Positions 1-9,025 of a DNA stretch of 64,000 nucleotides are shown here, piece after piece. The translations under genes and the position numbers were made by a program. The notes beneath the pieces are model-generated. The model did not search any database and had not been told where the DNA came from. It saw nothing but the letters and a program-made list of their open reading frames with translations. Origin of the DNA: Bacillus cabrialesii (lineage in GTDB: Bacteria; Bacillota; Bacilli; Bacillales; Bacillaceae). The stretch lies in the NCBI RefSeq assembly GCF_004124315.2, contig NZ_CP096889.1, positions 4,013,001 to 4,077,000 on the forward strand, given 5' to 3'. The first letter of the stretch is position 1. The number at the start of each line of letters is the position of its first letter.

Positions 1-79
1 TTGTAATGTGTTGAATATCTCTTTCTTCCAATAAAGCCAGCAGCGCCTGTTTCACTTGAGCTTCAGCAGATTCCGCCAC
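1..79 (-). CDS. N-terminal fragment of a minus-strand gene, possibly a TetR-type regulator (partial)
   Basis: The first bases encode, on the minus strand, the start of a protein reading M-A-E-S-A-E-A-Q-V-K-Q-A-L-L-A-L-L-E-E-R-D-I-Q-H-I-T, cut off by the window edge. A GGGGGTG ribosome site lies about 5 nt before the GTG at 79; an ATG at 97 in the same frame is an alternative start. The helical opening followed by an 'xxALLxLLEExDIxxIT' pattern is typical of the first helix of TetR-family DNA-binding domains. Its position divergent from aldX suggests a local regulator (yxbF, if I recall strain 168 correctly). Only about 26 residues are visible, so the family call is inference. Confidence 0.45.
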   Translation of the reverse strand, partial: MAESAEAQVKQALLALLEERDIQHIT

Positions 80-219
80 AAAAACACCCCCAGTCATTAG
101 ACAAATATTCGATATATGTACGGTAACGTATAGATGGTTCACCGTTGTCTTTCTTATAGAAAAGGTACCACTTTATAATAGGTCCGAGAAAAGAAGAAAG
201 CAAATGAGGGGGATTTACA

Positions 220-1557
220 ATGGAACAGCAAATAAAAGACGACATCCAGCGTGTCTTTCAGCTTCAGAAAAAACAGCAAAAAGCATTGCGGGCATCAACA
301 GCGGAACAGCGCAGAGAAAAGCTTCAGCGCTTTTTAGATTCTGTGGTCGCCCATGAGGAAGAAATCATCGAAGCGATCCGCAAAGACGTCCGCAAACCAT
401 ATCACGAGGTCAAAAAAGCGGAAATCGAAGGAACAAAAAAAGCGATCCGAGATAATATGAACAACCTAGAAAAATGGATGGCGCCTAAAGAAGTCGGTTC
501 GTCGTTAAGCCCCGAGGCAAATGGGATTCTCATGTACGAGCCAAAAGGCGTAACACTCATCCTCGGCCCGTGGAACTATCCGTTTATGCTGACAATGGCG
601 CCGCTTGCCGCTTCTCTCGCAGCCGGAAACAGCGCGATTGTGAAGCTGTCCGATTTTACGATGAATACGAGCAACATTGCCGCAAAAGTAATCCGAGATG
701 CTTTTGATGAAAAAGAAGTCGCGATTTTTGAAGGAGAGGTTGAGGTGGCAACCGAGCTTCTGGATCAGCCATTCGACCATATTTTCTTCACCGGTAGCAC
801 AAATGTCGGAAAAATCGTCATGACAGCGGCTGCCAAACACTTGGCATCTGTCACACTTGAGCTTGGCGGCAAGAGCCCGACAATCATTGACAGTGAATAC
901 GATCTCATGGACGCAGCGAAAAAGATCGCCGTCGGCAAATTCGTAAACGCCGGCCAAACCTGCATCGCACCTGATTATCTGTTCATTAAAAAAGATGTGC
1001 AGGACAAGTTCGCGGGCATTTTACAAACAATCGTCAACGCAGGATTTATGGAGGATGATCACAATCCGGACCGCAGTAAATTTACGCAGATTGTCAACGA
1101 CCGCAACTTCAACCGCGTCAAAGACCTGTTCGACGACGCCATCGAAAAAGGGGCGGAAGTCGTGTTCGGCGGCGTATTCGATGCCAGCGATCGCACGATC
1201 TCGCCAACCGTTTTGAAAAACGTCACGCCCGACATGAAAATCATGCAGGAGGAAATCTTCGCACCGATCCTGCCAATGATGAATTATGAAGACATTGACG
1301 AGGTCATCGATTACGTAAATGATCGTGATAAACCGCTTGCGCTTTATGTATTCAGCCACAACCAAGACCTGATCGACAACGTCCTCCAGCATACAACTTC
1401 AGGCAACGCAGCCATTAACGATGTTGTCGTTCACTTCAGTGACGTCAACCTGCCATTCGGCGGCGTCAACACAAGCGGAATTGGCTCCTATCATGGGGTA
1501 TATGGATTTAAAGAGTTTTCTCATGAGAAGGGTGTATTTATTCAAGCTGCTAAATAA
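220..1557 (+). CDS. aldX: Aldehyde dehydrogenase, class 3-like
   Basis: A 445-residue NAD(P)-dependent aldehyde dehydrogenase, short like the class 3 / coniferyl aldehyde dehydrogenase branch. Visible motifs are the substrate-loop Asn in GPWNYP (about N119), the cofactor loop FTGSTNVGK (about 190-198), the general base Glu in TLELGGKSP (about E214) and the catalytic Cys in GQTC (about C248). An AGGGGG ribosome site precedes the ATG. It probably oxidises an aliphatic or aromatic aldehyde to the acid; the substrate cannot be read from sequence. A terminator follows directly, so it looks monocistronic. Nearly identical to B. subtilis AldX as I remember it. Confidence 0.93.
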   Translation: MEQQIKDDIQRVFQLQKKQQKALRASTAEQRREKLQRFLDSVVAHEEEIIEAIRKDVRKPYHEVKKAEIEGTKKAIRDNMNNLEKWMAPKEVGSSLSPEANGILMYEPKGVTLILGPWNYPFMLTMAPLAASLAAGNSAIVKLSDFTMNTSNIAAKVIRDAFDEKEVAIFEGEVEVATELLDQPFDHIFFTGSTNVGKIVMTAAAKHLASVTLELGGKSPTIIDSEYDLMDAAKKIAVGKFVNAGQTCIAPDYLFIKKDVQDKFAGILQTIVNAGFMEDDHNPDRSKFTQIVNDRNFNRVKDLFDDAIEKGAEVVFGGVFDASDRTISPTVLKNVTPDMKIMQEEIFAPILPMMNYEDIDEVIDYVNDRDKPLALYVFSHNQDLIDNVLQHTTSGNAAINDVVVHFSDVNLPFGGVNTSGIGSYHGVYGFKEFSHEKGVFIQAAK

Positions 1558-1565
1558 TCATGTTA

Positions 1566-1601
1566 AGAGAATCTGCATCATCTTGCAGGTTCTCTTTTTT
1601 T
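1566..1601 (+). terminator. Rho-independent terminator of aldX
   Basis: Inverted repeat agagaatctgca / tgcaggttctct followed by a run of T, just after the aldX stop codon. Confidence 0.8.
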
Positions 1602-1763
1602 ATCAACCTATTAACCTAAAGATAAAAAGGAAAAACAAAGAAATAAATAGTAATAAAATACCGTTTTTGATACAAGACCAATTTCCTCCGGTATATCTCA
1701 TTGAAACACTTCACCTTCTACCGTATAATATCCCAGAAAACTTCAAAGGAGAGAATATTATAC

Positions 1764-2231
1764 ATGGAAAAACCAGCTGGATTTTGGATTCGGGCAGTTG
1801 CCTCTATTATTGATGATTTGATTATCTATTTTTTTGCTTTTATTATGATCCAATTTAACACCTTAATTGTCCTGCCTCTCATTGATGCAGGAAGCTCCTA
1901 TATGACAGAAGGTCAATATAAATTTTATATGCTGATATTCGGGACAATCCCTGTTATCGCCATTATATATATCTTCGGCATTCTTTATTATAGCTTGCTG
2001 ACTTCTTCAAAAATGCAAGCAACACTAGGCAAAAAACTCATGGGCATCATCGTTGTCAATCAGTATGGCGAGCGAATTTCATTTTGGCGCAGCTTTGGCC
2101 GTTTCTTCGCTTACATACCATCAGGAATTTTGTATATCGGTTACATTATGGCGGCTTTTCCCTCTAAACTGGCATTACACGATTATATTTGCGGGACAAA
2201 GGTTGTCTATAAAAATAAAAATCTTGATTGA
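1764..2231 (+). CDS. RDD-family membrane protein (paralog of the yxaI-like gene)
   Basis: 155 residues beginning MEKPAGFWIR, the 'R' of the RDD family, with an Asp pair in the first membrane helix and about three to four hydrophobic segments; a second conserved part reads TLGKKLMGI and ends LHDYICGTKVVYK. An AAAGGAG ribosome site lies 12 nt upstream of this ATG; a longer upstream reading (from 1701) has no better site. It is a clear paralog of the gene at 4290, with the same start, TLGKK and LHD blocks and even a similar leader. RDD proteins are small integral membrane proteins, some linked to ion transport; function here is unknown. Confidence 0.8.
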   Translation: MEKPAGFWIRAVASIIDDLIIYFFAFIMIQFNTLIVLPLIDAGSSYMTEGQYKFYMLIFGTIPVIAIIYIFGILYYSLLTSSKMQATLGKKLMGIIVVNQYGERISFWRSFGRFFAYIPSGILYIGYIMAAFPSKLALHDYICGTKVVYKNKNLD

Positions 2232-2232
2232 T

Positions 2233-2271
2233 GAAAAAAACAGGCTGCCGAGATAACCTCGCCAGCCTGTT
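2233..2271 (-). terminator. Terminator between the RDD gene and yxaL
   Basis: Stem aacaggctg / cagcctgtt. In the minus direction it is followed by a T run, so it ends yxaL; it may also stop the convergent RDD gene. Confidence 0.7.
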
Positions 2272-2274
2272 CTG

Positions 2275-3522
2275 CTATTTCCCAAAAGCCATCAGCTTCG
2301 TATAGCTTCCAATATAAAGAGTTCCATCCTCAGCAAGCTGAGGAGAAGACACGACGTTGCTGTCGGTTTGATAGCTCCATAATTCATTGCCGTTTGCGTC
2401 CGCCGCATAGACCTTCATATCATCAGAACCGAAATAAACCGTTCCCTTCGCGTCAATTAGCGGCGCCGTTCTGACAGGGCCTTCTGTGTAGAATGACCAG
2501 TTCATATCCCCGTTTTTGCTGATGGAAAAGAGCTCGCCGCTTCCTGAACCGATGTAGATATTGCCATTATGGTCGATCGCAGGCGATGAACTGGCGAACC
2601 CGTTGAGCGGGAATTTCCATTTCAAGCTGCCTGTTGACGTATAGGCATACAGCTGTCCGTCTTGGTTACCGGCATAAACGTTGCCATCCTTATCAATCAC
2701 CGGATATCCTTTAAACGCATTTGACGTCGTTCTGGACCATTTCACCTGTCCGGTTCCGGAGTTAATCGCATAAAACACGTCATTATATGTGCCGACATAC
2801 ACGGTGCCGTTTGAGGCAAGCACCGGCACAGAGCTGACGACACCATTTGTTTTCAACTTCCAGCGCTCTGTCCAAGTTGATTTGGACGTCGGTTTGATCG
2901 CGTGAACATAATTATCAAGTGTTGAGAAGTACAGCGTACCGTCCGAACCGATCACCGTTTCAGAGCTTGGCCCCCCGCTTAACGGAACCGTTGTTAAAAT
3001 TTCTCCCGTTTCTTTGTCGATAAAATAAATCTTTTTATCATAGGATGCCAGGTAGATAACGCCGTTGGTCCCAAGTACAGGAGATTGCGTATATGTTTTT
3101 CCAAGATTGCCTGTCACCCATTTGACTGAGCCGTCCGGATTAAAGGCTTTCATTTCCCCGTCTCTGGAATGAAGATATACCGTGCCGTCTCCATCAACTA
3201 CAGCCCCCGCACCATTTTGCGGAGTCGTTCTGATATCGTTTTGCCATTTCAGCGTCCCGTCTGTATTGCCAGCGAATCGGCTCTCGCGTGACCAGTTAAA
3301 CATGGCAGGCGCCATCGCTTGTACATCATACCTTCCTGTTAAAAAGCCTGATGCTCCATTATTTTGAGAAAACACCGTTTCCGCCGCGTAAGCAGCTGTC
3401 GGCTGAAGCACTTTGGCAGCGGGCACATCAGAAACAGCGCCGGCCGAAACAGCAGCCGCCACCGCAACTCCCGCAATCAGAGCTTTCATACGAAATGACT
3501 TAACCATCATTTGGACCCCCAT
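2275..3522 (-). CDS. yxaL: Secreted PQQ-type beta-propeller protein
   Basis: About 410-415 residues with an N-terminal signal peptide (KSFRMKALIAGVAVAAAVSAG, then a probable cleavage near AYAAE). The rest is made of repeated blades of the form 'G-T-x-Y-x-G-S/T-x-x-x-x-x-A-x-x-x-x-G-x-x-x-W', such as DGTVYLHSRDGEMKAFNPDGSVKW and GNIYIGSGSGELFSISKNGDMNW, the pattern of PQQ-binding-like eight-bladed propellers. It lacks a dehydrogenase-type catalytic site that I can see, so it is probably a binding or scaffold protein. Matches B. subtilis YxaL, which has been reported to interact with PcrA helicase and is also described as secreted. The start may be MGVQMMVK (given) or the downstream MVKSF. Confidence 0.88.
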   Translation of the reverse strand: MGVQMMVKSFRMKALIAGVAVAAAVSAGAVSDVPAAKVLQPTAAYAAETVFSQNNGASGFLTGRYDVQAMAPAMFNWSRESRFAGNTDGTLKWQNDIRTTPQNGAGAVVDGDGTVYLHSRDGEMKAFNPDGSVKWVTGNLGKTYTQSPVLGTNGVIYLASYDKKIYFIDKETGEILTTVPLSGGPSSETVIGSDGTLYFSTLDNYVHAIKPTSKSTWTERWKLKTNGVVSSVPVLASNGTVYVGTYNDVFYAINSGTGQVKWSRTTSNAFKGYPVIDKDGNVYAGNQDGQLYAYTSTGSLKWKFPLNGFASSSPAIDHNGNIYIGSGSGELFSISKNGDMNWSFYTEGPVRTAPLIDAKGTVYFGSDDMKVYAADANGNELWSYQTDSNVVSSPQLAEDGTLYIGSYTKLMAFGK

Positions 3523-3607
3523 TATATGTATTTTCTAATATGTGACCATCATAACATATTCATCCATTTTATAATTCTGCTTCACAAAAACATCACAAAC
3601 TAGAAAA

Positions 3608-4033
3608 CTATGTCAGGCTGTTCGCGGGCGTTTTTTCAGAAACTGAACGAAACGCAGCCACAAACCAAATGATATTGACAGCAGCCGCAGCGAGACTAAC
3701 CGCAATCACAAAGATCACCTCAGAAAGCAGATGGTCACTGAAGAAACTAAACATCACGATAAACCCAGCCGAAGACAAGTGAATCAGCAGCCCAAAACCG
3801 CACAGCACCGCCATGACATACCTCATCGCATCTACTCCGAGCATATAAATGATAAAAGGAATAAAATACAATACAAGAATCATACCGATAGCTGACCACA
3901 TGCCAACTGAATTAAACTGATTGGCCGCCCCTCCCGTTCCGGACAGCGGCGAAAGTGAAGCAGCGGCAATTATGGCGCAGAAAAGAAAAGCAGAAATGGC
4001 TGTCATGATCGCCACGCTGTTTTTTCTAGACAT
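3608..4033 (-). CDS. yxaJ: Small four-helix membrane protein
   Basis: 141 residues with about four hydrophobic helices (residues about 8-28, 45-68, 70-95, 100-128). A GGGGGAG ribosome site sits before the ATG. No enzymatic motif is visible. Position and length fit B. subtilis YxaJ, of unknown function. It lies between yxaL and the yxaI-like gene. Confidence 0.7.
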   Translation of the reverse strand: MSRKNSVAIMTAISAFLFCAIIAAASLSPLSGTGGAANQFNSVGMWSAIGMILVLYFIPFIIYMLGVDAMRYVMAVLCGFGLLIHLSSAGFIVMFSFFSDHLLSEVIFVIAVSLAAAAVNIIWFVAAFRSVSEKTPANSLT

Positions 4034-4289
4034 CCAACTCCCCCTTTAAGTAGAAATATTAACCTTTTTATTATAAGTAAGCTGGAACGGAACTTCATTA
4101 TATTTTTAAAAAAATTCCAGAATGCAGAACGGATGATATCGTTTTACCTAGTATATTTTTATAGTAAAAAATAAAGGATAAAAGACTCATTTTTCAGGCA
4201 TGTCAGGATTATATCACCATATCATATTGCACATGCTTTTTTTTCAAAGTATACTATTCCAGATTAATTCAAAGGAGAGAGAAAAATAC

Positions 4290-4745
4290 ATGGAAAAACC
4301 AGCAGGATTTTGGATTCGTTTTTTAGCTTATTTTATTGATGGCATTATTGTATCTGTTCCTAGTTATATTATTCTATTTATGATCAATACTGTGTTTGTA
4401 GCTGGATCTGTGGCAGCAAACCCTTACATGACGGAAGAAGAGTATTTAGTGAAATACATGACGCTGGCATTTTTGCCTACCATGCTGATCATGATCGTCA
4501 TCAGTGTGTTATATTACGGTCTGCTCACAGCTTCTAAAATGCAGGGCACACTCGGCAAAAAAATTCTTGGCCTGAAAGTGGTCAATGAACAAGGCGAACG
4601 GGTTTCTGTCGGACAGGGAATCGGCCGTTACTTCGCATACATTTTATCTGGAATCATCTTATATATCGGTTTTATCATGATCGCCTTTGGAGAGAAAAAG
4701 GGCCTGCATGACATCATTTGCAAAACACGTGTCGTGTATAAATAA
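4290..4745 (+). CDS. yxaI: RDD-family membrane protein
   Basis: 151 residues, MEKPAGFWIRFLAYFIDGII at the start, about three membrane helices, and the RDD-family blocks TLGKKILGLKVV and LHDIICKTRVVYK. The AAAGGAG site 11-12 nt upstream marks this ATG as the start; 256 bases of AT-rich DNA without a gene lie before it. Paralog of the gene at 1764. Symbol given because this copy is the one next to yxaH, as I recall for strain 168; the assignment between the two paralogs is not certain. Confidence 0.78.
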   Translation: MEKPAGFWIRFLAYFIDGIIVSVPSYIILFMINTVFVAGSVAANPYMTEEEYLVKYMTLAFLPTMLIMIVISVLYYGLLTASKMQGTLGKKILGLKVVNEQGERVSVGQGIGRYFAYILSGIILYIGFIMIAFGEKKGLHDIICKTRVVYK

Positions 4746-4750
4746 TAGAA

Positions 4751-4784
4751 AAAAGTCTAAACGCCAATTTGCGTTTAGACTTTT
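4751..4784. terminator. Bidirectional terminator between yxaI and yxaH
   Basis: Near-perfect stem aaaagtctaaacgc / gcgtttagactttt with a 6-base loop, lying between two convergent genes. Confidence 0.8.
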
Positions 4785-5989
4785 GTTTTCTTTACAATAG
4801 GCTGCCATGACAGATACGTAGCGCTTCTCCATAGCCACTCAAACGGACCCATCCGGAATACCCGAAGCCAAAGGTGGCTGCAGACCATTTGAATGGCACA
4901 AACCGCAATCGTGATGAGCACGCCGGCGGCAGGGTACACTTTCCCGTACAACCCCAATCCGAAATGATAGAAAATCCACGTACACACGATCGACTGCATC
5001 AGATAATTGGTAAATGCCATCTTCCCAACAGCAGAGAAGGATTGCAGCACTGTTCTCACTCTTGTTTTATGATAAAGATAGACAACCGTTGTGACATAGA
5101 AAAACATAAGGAAAGGCGCGCCAATCAGTAAGAATACTTCCTTATCCGTTACACTGTACAGCACTTGGGCGCTGATGCCGATGACTAGTCCAGTCAGCCA
5201 CACTCGTTTCAATCCTTTGCGATGCTTTCCGGGTTCGTGCAGATATCGTGACTTCGCCGCAGCAGCTCCCAGCAAAAACATGCTGAAATAAGGAATGGAT
5301 GCAAAGAAGAAGTTGATCGGGTTATACGTAAGCATTCCATTCGAAGACATGTAGACAAGCCGATCGTGGATCCGCTGTTCCGCAATGTCCTTCAAGCTGC
5401 CGCTTTCATAAACATGGAGCGCTTGCTTTGCTTGCTGAGTTACCGCTTGTGCCCATTCCTGTCCGTTTGATTGATCAAACCCGGTCAACATGAACGGAAG
5501 CGAAAACAGGAGATACAAAGAGACCGCCCATATCAGCAGTGTTTTCGGCTTTGCTTTTCGAAATAAGAGCAGGACAAAGCCGAGCAGGGCGTATTCGGTT
5601 AAAATATCCCCGTCCCAAATCAAAAAGGCATGAACCGTTCCAAATAAGAGAAGCGCCGCTAACCTTCTCGCATACAGCGGGACAAACCGCTTCCCTTTGC
5701 TTACGGCTCTCTCCATCATGACAACCATGCCAAATCCAAATAAAAAGGAAAATAACAAAATACATTTTGTTTGGATGAAGAATGTCAGTATGTCTGCTGC
5801 TGCAAAGTCTGCTTCAGACCACTTTTCTGTAAAAAAGTTCTCTTTTCCAAGCATAGACAAGTACATATCCGGATAACTGAAATGTGCCAGATTGACAAAT
5901 AAGATGCCGAAAATCGACATTCCTCTTAGCACATCAAGCACGCCGATCCGCTCATTTGCCAAAGTCGGCTGTAATGAAGCCACATCCAT
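4775..5989 (-). CDS. yxaH: DUF418-family membrane protein, co-transcribed with qdoI
   Basis: About 404 residues with many hydrophobic helices, opening with 'RIGVLDVLRGMSIFGILFVNL', the typical N-terminus of YeiB/DUF418 proteins, and a C-terminal FTNYLMQSIVCTWIFY block common to that family. An AAAGGAG site precedes the ATG. It lies about 100 bases downstream of qdoI on the same strand, consistent with the known qdoI-yxaH operon. The job in flavonoid metabolism is unknown; transport or membrane modification are guesses. Confidence 0.85.
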   Translation of the reverse strand: MDVASLQPTLANERIGVLDVLRGMSIFGILFVNLAHFSYPDMYLSMLGKENFFTEKWSEADFAAADILTFFIQTKCILLFSFLFGFGMVVMMERAVSKGKRFVPLYARRLAALLLFGTVHAFLIWDGDILTEYALLGFVLLLFRKAKPKTLLIWAVSLYLLFSLPFMLTGFDQSNGQEWAQAVTQQAKQALHVYESGSLKDIAEQRIHDRLVYMSSNGMLTYNPINFFFASIPYFSMFLLGAAAAKSRYLHEPGKHRKGLKRVWLTGLVIGISAQVLYSVTDKEVFLLIGAPFLMFFYVTTVVYLYHKTRVRTVLQSFSAVGKMAFTNYLMQSIVCTWIFYHFGLGLYGKVYPAAGVLITIAVCAIQMVCSHLWLRVFRMGPFEWLWRSATYLSWQPIVKKTKV

Positions 5990-6090
5990 CACGCTCCTTT
6001 TTTCTGTACCTTAAGGGTATGAAAAAAAGGGGCGAGCAAACATCGATTTAGGTGTCAGGCAGGCATGGGAACCTTACAATCTTGTCATTT

Positions 6091-7104
6091 TTAAGGTTTC
6101 ATTACCTTTAAATCTAATGCTTCGATATTCTGCAGGACGCGATCAAATCGCAGAGCCTGAGGCTCACTTGGGAAGATGTGGCCTTCATACGGCTCACCTA
6201 ACGTCCGGAAAAACGGTTCAAATAAGCCTGGAACCAGTACGCCCACCATCTTTGTATAATGAGAATCCAGACGATAGGAGTGAACAGTGTGCGCAGGGAC
6301 ATGCAGAAAATCTCCCGGGTTCAGTTGAATTTCCTGGCCATCCGCCCACATCGTCATCTGCCCTTCAAGGCAATAAAATGTTTCTGTATGGTGTTCGTGG
6401 TAGTGATCAACGATCCGATCACCTTTAGGGCCTTCCGATGATACGACGATAAATTGGCCGTCTGTATTTTTTTGTGCAGCCACAATGCGGTGAAGCTGAT
6501 CCCCCGTCAACAGACGGTCGCCTTCCCCAGACTCAAGCACGTATGGAACGGCTCTATCCGGAAGCTCTGTAAGTGCCGCTAATGTTGCCGCACCTGCTGG
6601 CTTTTCATCATTCAGAAAGGCAATATCCGCCACAGCGGCCGCTTCTGCAAATCGCTCGTTTGACACTTCTTCGATTGCGTGCGGCGGATGTTCAGCATGA
6701 TCATATGGATTCCCAATAACGGAATACATATGCGCCACATTTCCCTTCATCGTATACGACACCAGTCGTGTTCTGTGGCTCTGCATCCGGTAGCTGTGCG
6801 GTGTTCCGGCCGGAATGTTCGCATAATCGCCTGATACTAATAAATAGCGTTCTCCGTCAAGTGTCAGCTCAAGCTTCCCGTCCAAAACGAGAATCCCTTC
6901 ATGTGTGTCCTTGTGGACGTGAAGCGGAAAGGCATCTCCTTTTCCCCCGGAAAGCATCACGATCTCAAACAAATCACCGGTGCTATTCGCATTCGCCATT
7001 ACCGTGGCAACCTGTCTGCCGAACAAATAGCGCTCACCTTCTCCGCTGCGGAGCAAATAAGGCATTTTTTCTTTAGGTAATGAGTTTTCACATAATGTTT
7101 TCAT
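6091..7104 (-). CDS. qdoI: Quercetin 2,3-dioxygenase (bicupin)
   Basis: 337 residues, two cupin domains. Metal ligands are visible in both: H62, H64, E69, H103 in the first (LHVHKDTHEG ... GTPHSYR) and the equivalent DHYHEHHTETFYCLEG ... AHTVHSYR in the second. The enzyme cleaves the central ring of quercetin and related flavonols with O2, releasing CO and a depside; the Bacillus enzyme has been studied with Fe, Mn and Co. It is followed by yxaH and preceded by two 18-bp operators of the LmrA/QdoR type, so it should be induced by flavonoids through the TetR repressor encoded next door. Confidence 0.95.
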   Translation of the reverse strand: MKTLCENSLPKEKMPYLLRSGEGERYLFGRQVATVMANANSTGDLFEIVMLSGGKGDAFPLHVHKDTHEGILVLDGKLELTLDGERYLLVSGDYANIPAGTPHSYRMQSHRTRLVSYTMKGNVAHMYSVIGNPYDHAEHPPHAIEEVSNERFAEAAAVADIAFLNDEKPAGAATLAALTELPDRAVPYVLESGEGDRLLTGDQLHRIVAAQKNTDGQFIVVSSEGPKGDRIVDHYHEHHTETFYCLEGQMTMWADGQEIQLNPGDFLHVPAHTVHSYRLDSHYTKMVGVLVPGLFEPFFRTLGEPYEGHIFPSEPQALRFDRVLQNIEALDLKVMKP

Positions 7105-7122
7105 ATATCGTTTCCTCCAATT

Positions 7123-7172
7123 TAGACCAGTCTATATAATATAGTTTATCTGACTAGACCGTTCTATATAAT
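7123..7172 (-). promoter_or_regulatory. Two tandem QdoR/LmrA operator boxes upstream of qdoI
   Basis: Read on the minus strand, 7140-7123 is ATTATATAGACTGGTCTA and 7172-7155 is ATTATATAGAACGGTCTA, two direct copies spaced 32 bp. Both match the LmrA/QdoR consensus AWTATATAGANYGGTCTA that I remember. They cover the expected promoter region of qdoI. Confidence 0.88.
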
Positions 7173-7196
7173 TGTAGGAGAAAGGATAACAAAATG

Positions 7197-7772
7197 CTAC
7201 CCTTTTTTTCTCACCAGCACTGGAATTTGCTCGGCAATGAGAAGAAGGGGCGTTTTGTCTTTATTCGTTAACGAAAGCATGATACCGCCCTCAATCATCG
7301 AATTGATCAGCATGCCAAGCTGATTTGCTTCTTCTTCTGCAAATCCGTTTTCCATTAATTTTTTCGCAAAAACCGCTTCCCAGCTTTTAAACACCTTCAT
7401 GCAAACCGTCCGCAGCGGTTCACTGATTAACGCTGTCTCACTCGCCAGCAAACCGACTGGAATGCCTTGAATGCTTTCTGTATTGTCAAACTGGCTGGCT
7501 GTTTTTTTGATAAAATGCTGAATCGCTTCTGTTGGATCAGAGGATTCATCCATGCTTTGCTGTATCAGATGTTCAATCAATTTTCCTGTATATGTAACCG
7601 CTTCAATTGCTAATTCTTCTTTGCCATTCGGAAAAAAGTGATAAAGCGATCCCTTAGGAGCACCGCTTTCTTTCACAATCTGGTTCAAACCTGTCGCGTG
7701 ATATCCTTGCAGCTGGAACAGACGTGACGCCGTGTGAAGGATTTTTTCACGTGAATCTCCTCTGCTAGTCAT
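7197..7772 (-). CDS. qdoR: TetR-family repressor of the quercetinase operon
   Basis: 191 residues. N-terminal TetR helix-turn-helix: REKILHTASRLFQLQGYHATGLNQIVKESGAPKGSLYHFFPNGKEEL (split pattern, residues about 8-55), then an all-helical ligand domain. In B. subtilis this protein (YxaF/QdoR) and LmrA share operators and release DNA on binding flavonoids such as quercetin. It is separated from qdoI by about 90 bases and has its own imperfect operator. Confidence 0.92.
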   Translation of the reverse strand: MTSRGDSREKILHTASRLFQLQGYHATGLNQIVKESGAPKGSLYHFFPNGKEELAIEAVTYTGKLIEHLIQQSMDESSDPTEAIQHFIKKTASQFDNTESIQGIPVGLLASETALISEPLRTVCMKVFKSWEAVFAKKLMENGFAEEEANQLGMLINSMIEGGIMLSLTNKDKTPLLLIAEQIPVLVRKKG

Positions 7773-7796
7773 TAAAACATTCCCTCCTAGGTATGG

Positions 7797-7814
7797 TAGA
7801 GCGACTTATATAAT
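7797..7814 (-). promoter_or_regulatory. Imperfect QdoR/LmrA box upstream of qdoR
   Basis: On the minus strand ATTATATAAGTCGCTCTA, 15 or so of 18 positions matching the boxes upstream of qdoI. Suggests autoregulation of qdoR; it may also influence the divergent SDR gene. Confidence 0.65.
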
Positions 7815-7901
7815 ATAAAAAAGAACCCTGTGATTGTCAAAAGGGCTAAGAACCTCCTGGATGGGGTAAAGGTACAAAAACGCGTTCAGGAGGGATTCTT
7901 A

Positions 7902-8972
7902 ATGGCAAACGATGATGCAGTCACAAATACAGAACAGCTTGAACAACAGAACCCGGGCATGAAAACGAAGCTCAAACTGAAACAACTTAAGGATCAAGTG
8001 ATTGTCATTACCGGCGCTTCAAGCGGAATCGGTCTTGTCACTGCGAGAATGGCAGCTGAAAAAGGGGCAAAGGTCGTGGCAGCAGCACGAAATGGAGACG
8101 CGCTGAAGGAGCTCGCTGATGAACTAAAGGAAAAAGGGCACGACGCCATATGGGTGAAAGCGGATACCGGAAAAGAAGAAGACGTCAACCGCATCGCAGA
8201 AACCGCGATCAGCACATTCGGCCGCTTTGACACATGGGTCAACAATGCCGCCGTCTCGATTTTCGGACACGCCATGGATGTCACCGTCGACGACATGAAG
8301 CGAATGTTCGACACAAACTTCTGGGGACCTGTCTACGGAACAAGAGCAGCCGTCAAACACTACACCAGCAGAGGCGTGCCGGGTGCTCTCATCAATGTAG
8401 GAAGCCTGTTCGGCGACAGGGGAACGGTCATTCAATCCGCATATGCGTCAGCCAAATTTGCGCTTCACGGATGGACGGAAAGCATCCGAATGGAGCTCGA
8501 AAAAGAACAGGCACCCGTCTCGGTTACGCTCATCCATCCGGGCAGAATTGACACGCCTTACAACGAACACGCGCGCAGCTACCTCGACAAACAGCCGGCT
8601 CATTACCGCTCCATGATCTACCCGCCGGAAGCGGTCGCCGAAGCCATCCTGTTTGCCGCCGAACACCCGAAGCGCGACATGTATATCGGGTCACAGGCAA
8701 AAGCTATCGCCTTGCTGGGCGCTCTTTTTCCCCGGCTGACCGACAGACTGATGGAAAAAATCATGTACCGCAGCCAGCATGCCAAAAGACCGTCCAACCC
8801 GCGGGAAGAAAACGCGCTGTATGAAGCGGGGTATGGCATGCATGACAGGGGCACAAATAAAGGATGGATTCGGTCAAGAAGCGATTACACGAAAGCTGCG
8901 AAACGCCCGATTGTATCGGCGGCTGTTGTTGCCGGACTGGTGGCTTGGGCCGCCGTCAAACGAAGCAGATAA
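7902..8972 (+). CDS. yxnA: Short-chain dehydrogenase/reductase with C-terminal membrane anchor
   Basis: 356 residues from the ATG that follows a strong AGGAGGG site; an in-frame start at 7830 has no such site. Classical SDR motifs: cofactor glycine motif TGASSGIG (about residues 37-44), NNAA, catalytic Ser in NVGSLFGDRG and YASAK for the Tyr-Lys pair. The last 20 residues form a hydrophobic stretch (AAVVAGLVAWAAV) that could be a membrane anchor. Substrate unknown. It is divergent from qdoR and matches B. subtilis YxnA. Confidence 0.88.
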   Translation: MANDDAVTNTEQLEQQNPGMKTKLKLKQLKDQVIVITGASSGIGLVTARMAAEKGAKVVAAARNGDALKELADELKEKGHDAIWVKADTGKEEDVNRIAETAISTFGRFDTWVNNAAVSIFGHAMDVTVDDMKRMFDTNFWGPVYGTRAAVKHYTSRGVPGALINVGSLFGDRGTVIQSAYASAKFALHGWTESIRMELEKEQAPVSVTLIHPGRIDTPYNEHARSYLDKQPAHYRSMIYPPEAVAEAILFAAEHPKRDMYIGSQAKAIALLGALFPRLTDRLMEKIMYRSQHAKRPSNPREENALYEAGYGMHDRGTNKGWIRSRSDYTKAAKRPIVSAAVVAGLVAWAAVKRSR

Positions 8973-8984
8973 TCTGGCCATAAG

Positions 8985-9023
8985 AAAAACCCATGCTGTT
9001 TCACCGAAAGCATGGGTTTTTTT
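8985..9023. terminator. Bidirectional terminator between yxnA and yxaD
   Basis: Stem aaaacccatgc / gcatgggtttt with a T run, between converging genes. Confidence 0.8.
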
Positions 9024-9025
9024 CA

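Noticed and set aside
505..1392. Long minus-strand reading frames opposite aldX
   Set aside because: Mirror frames of a strongly coding gene; no ribosome sites and no protein-like composition.
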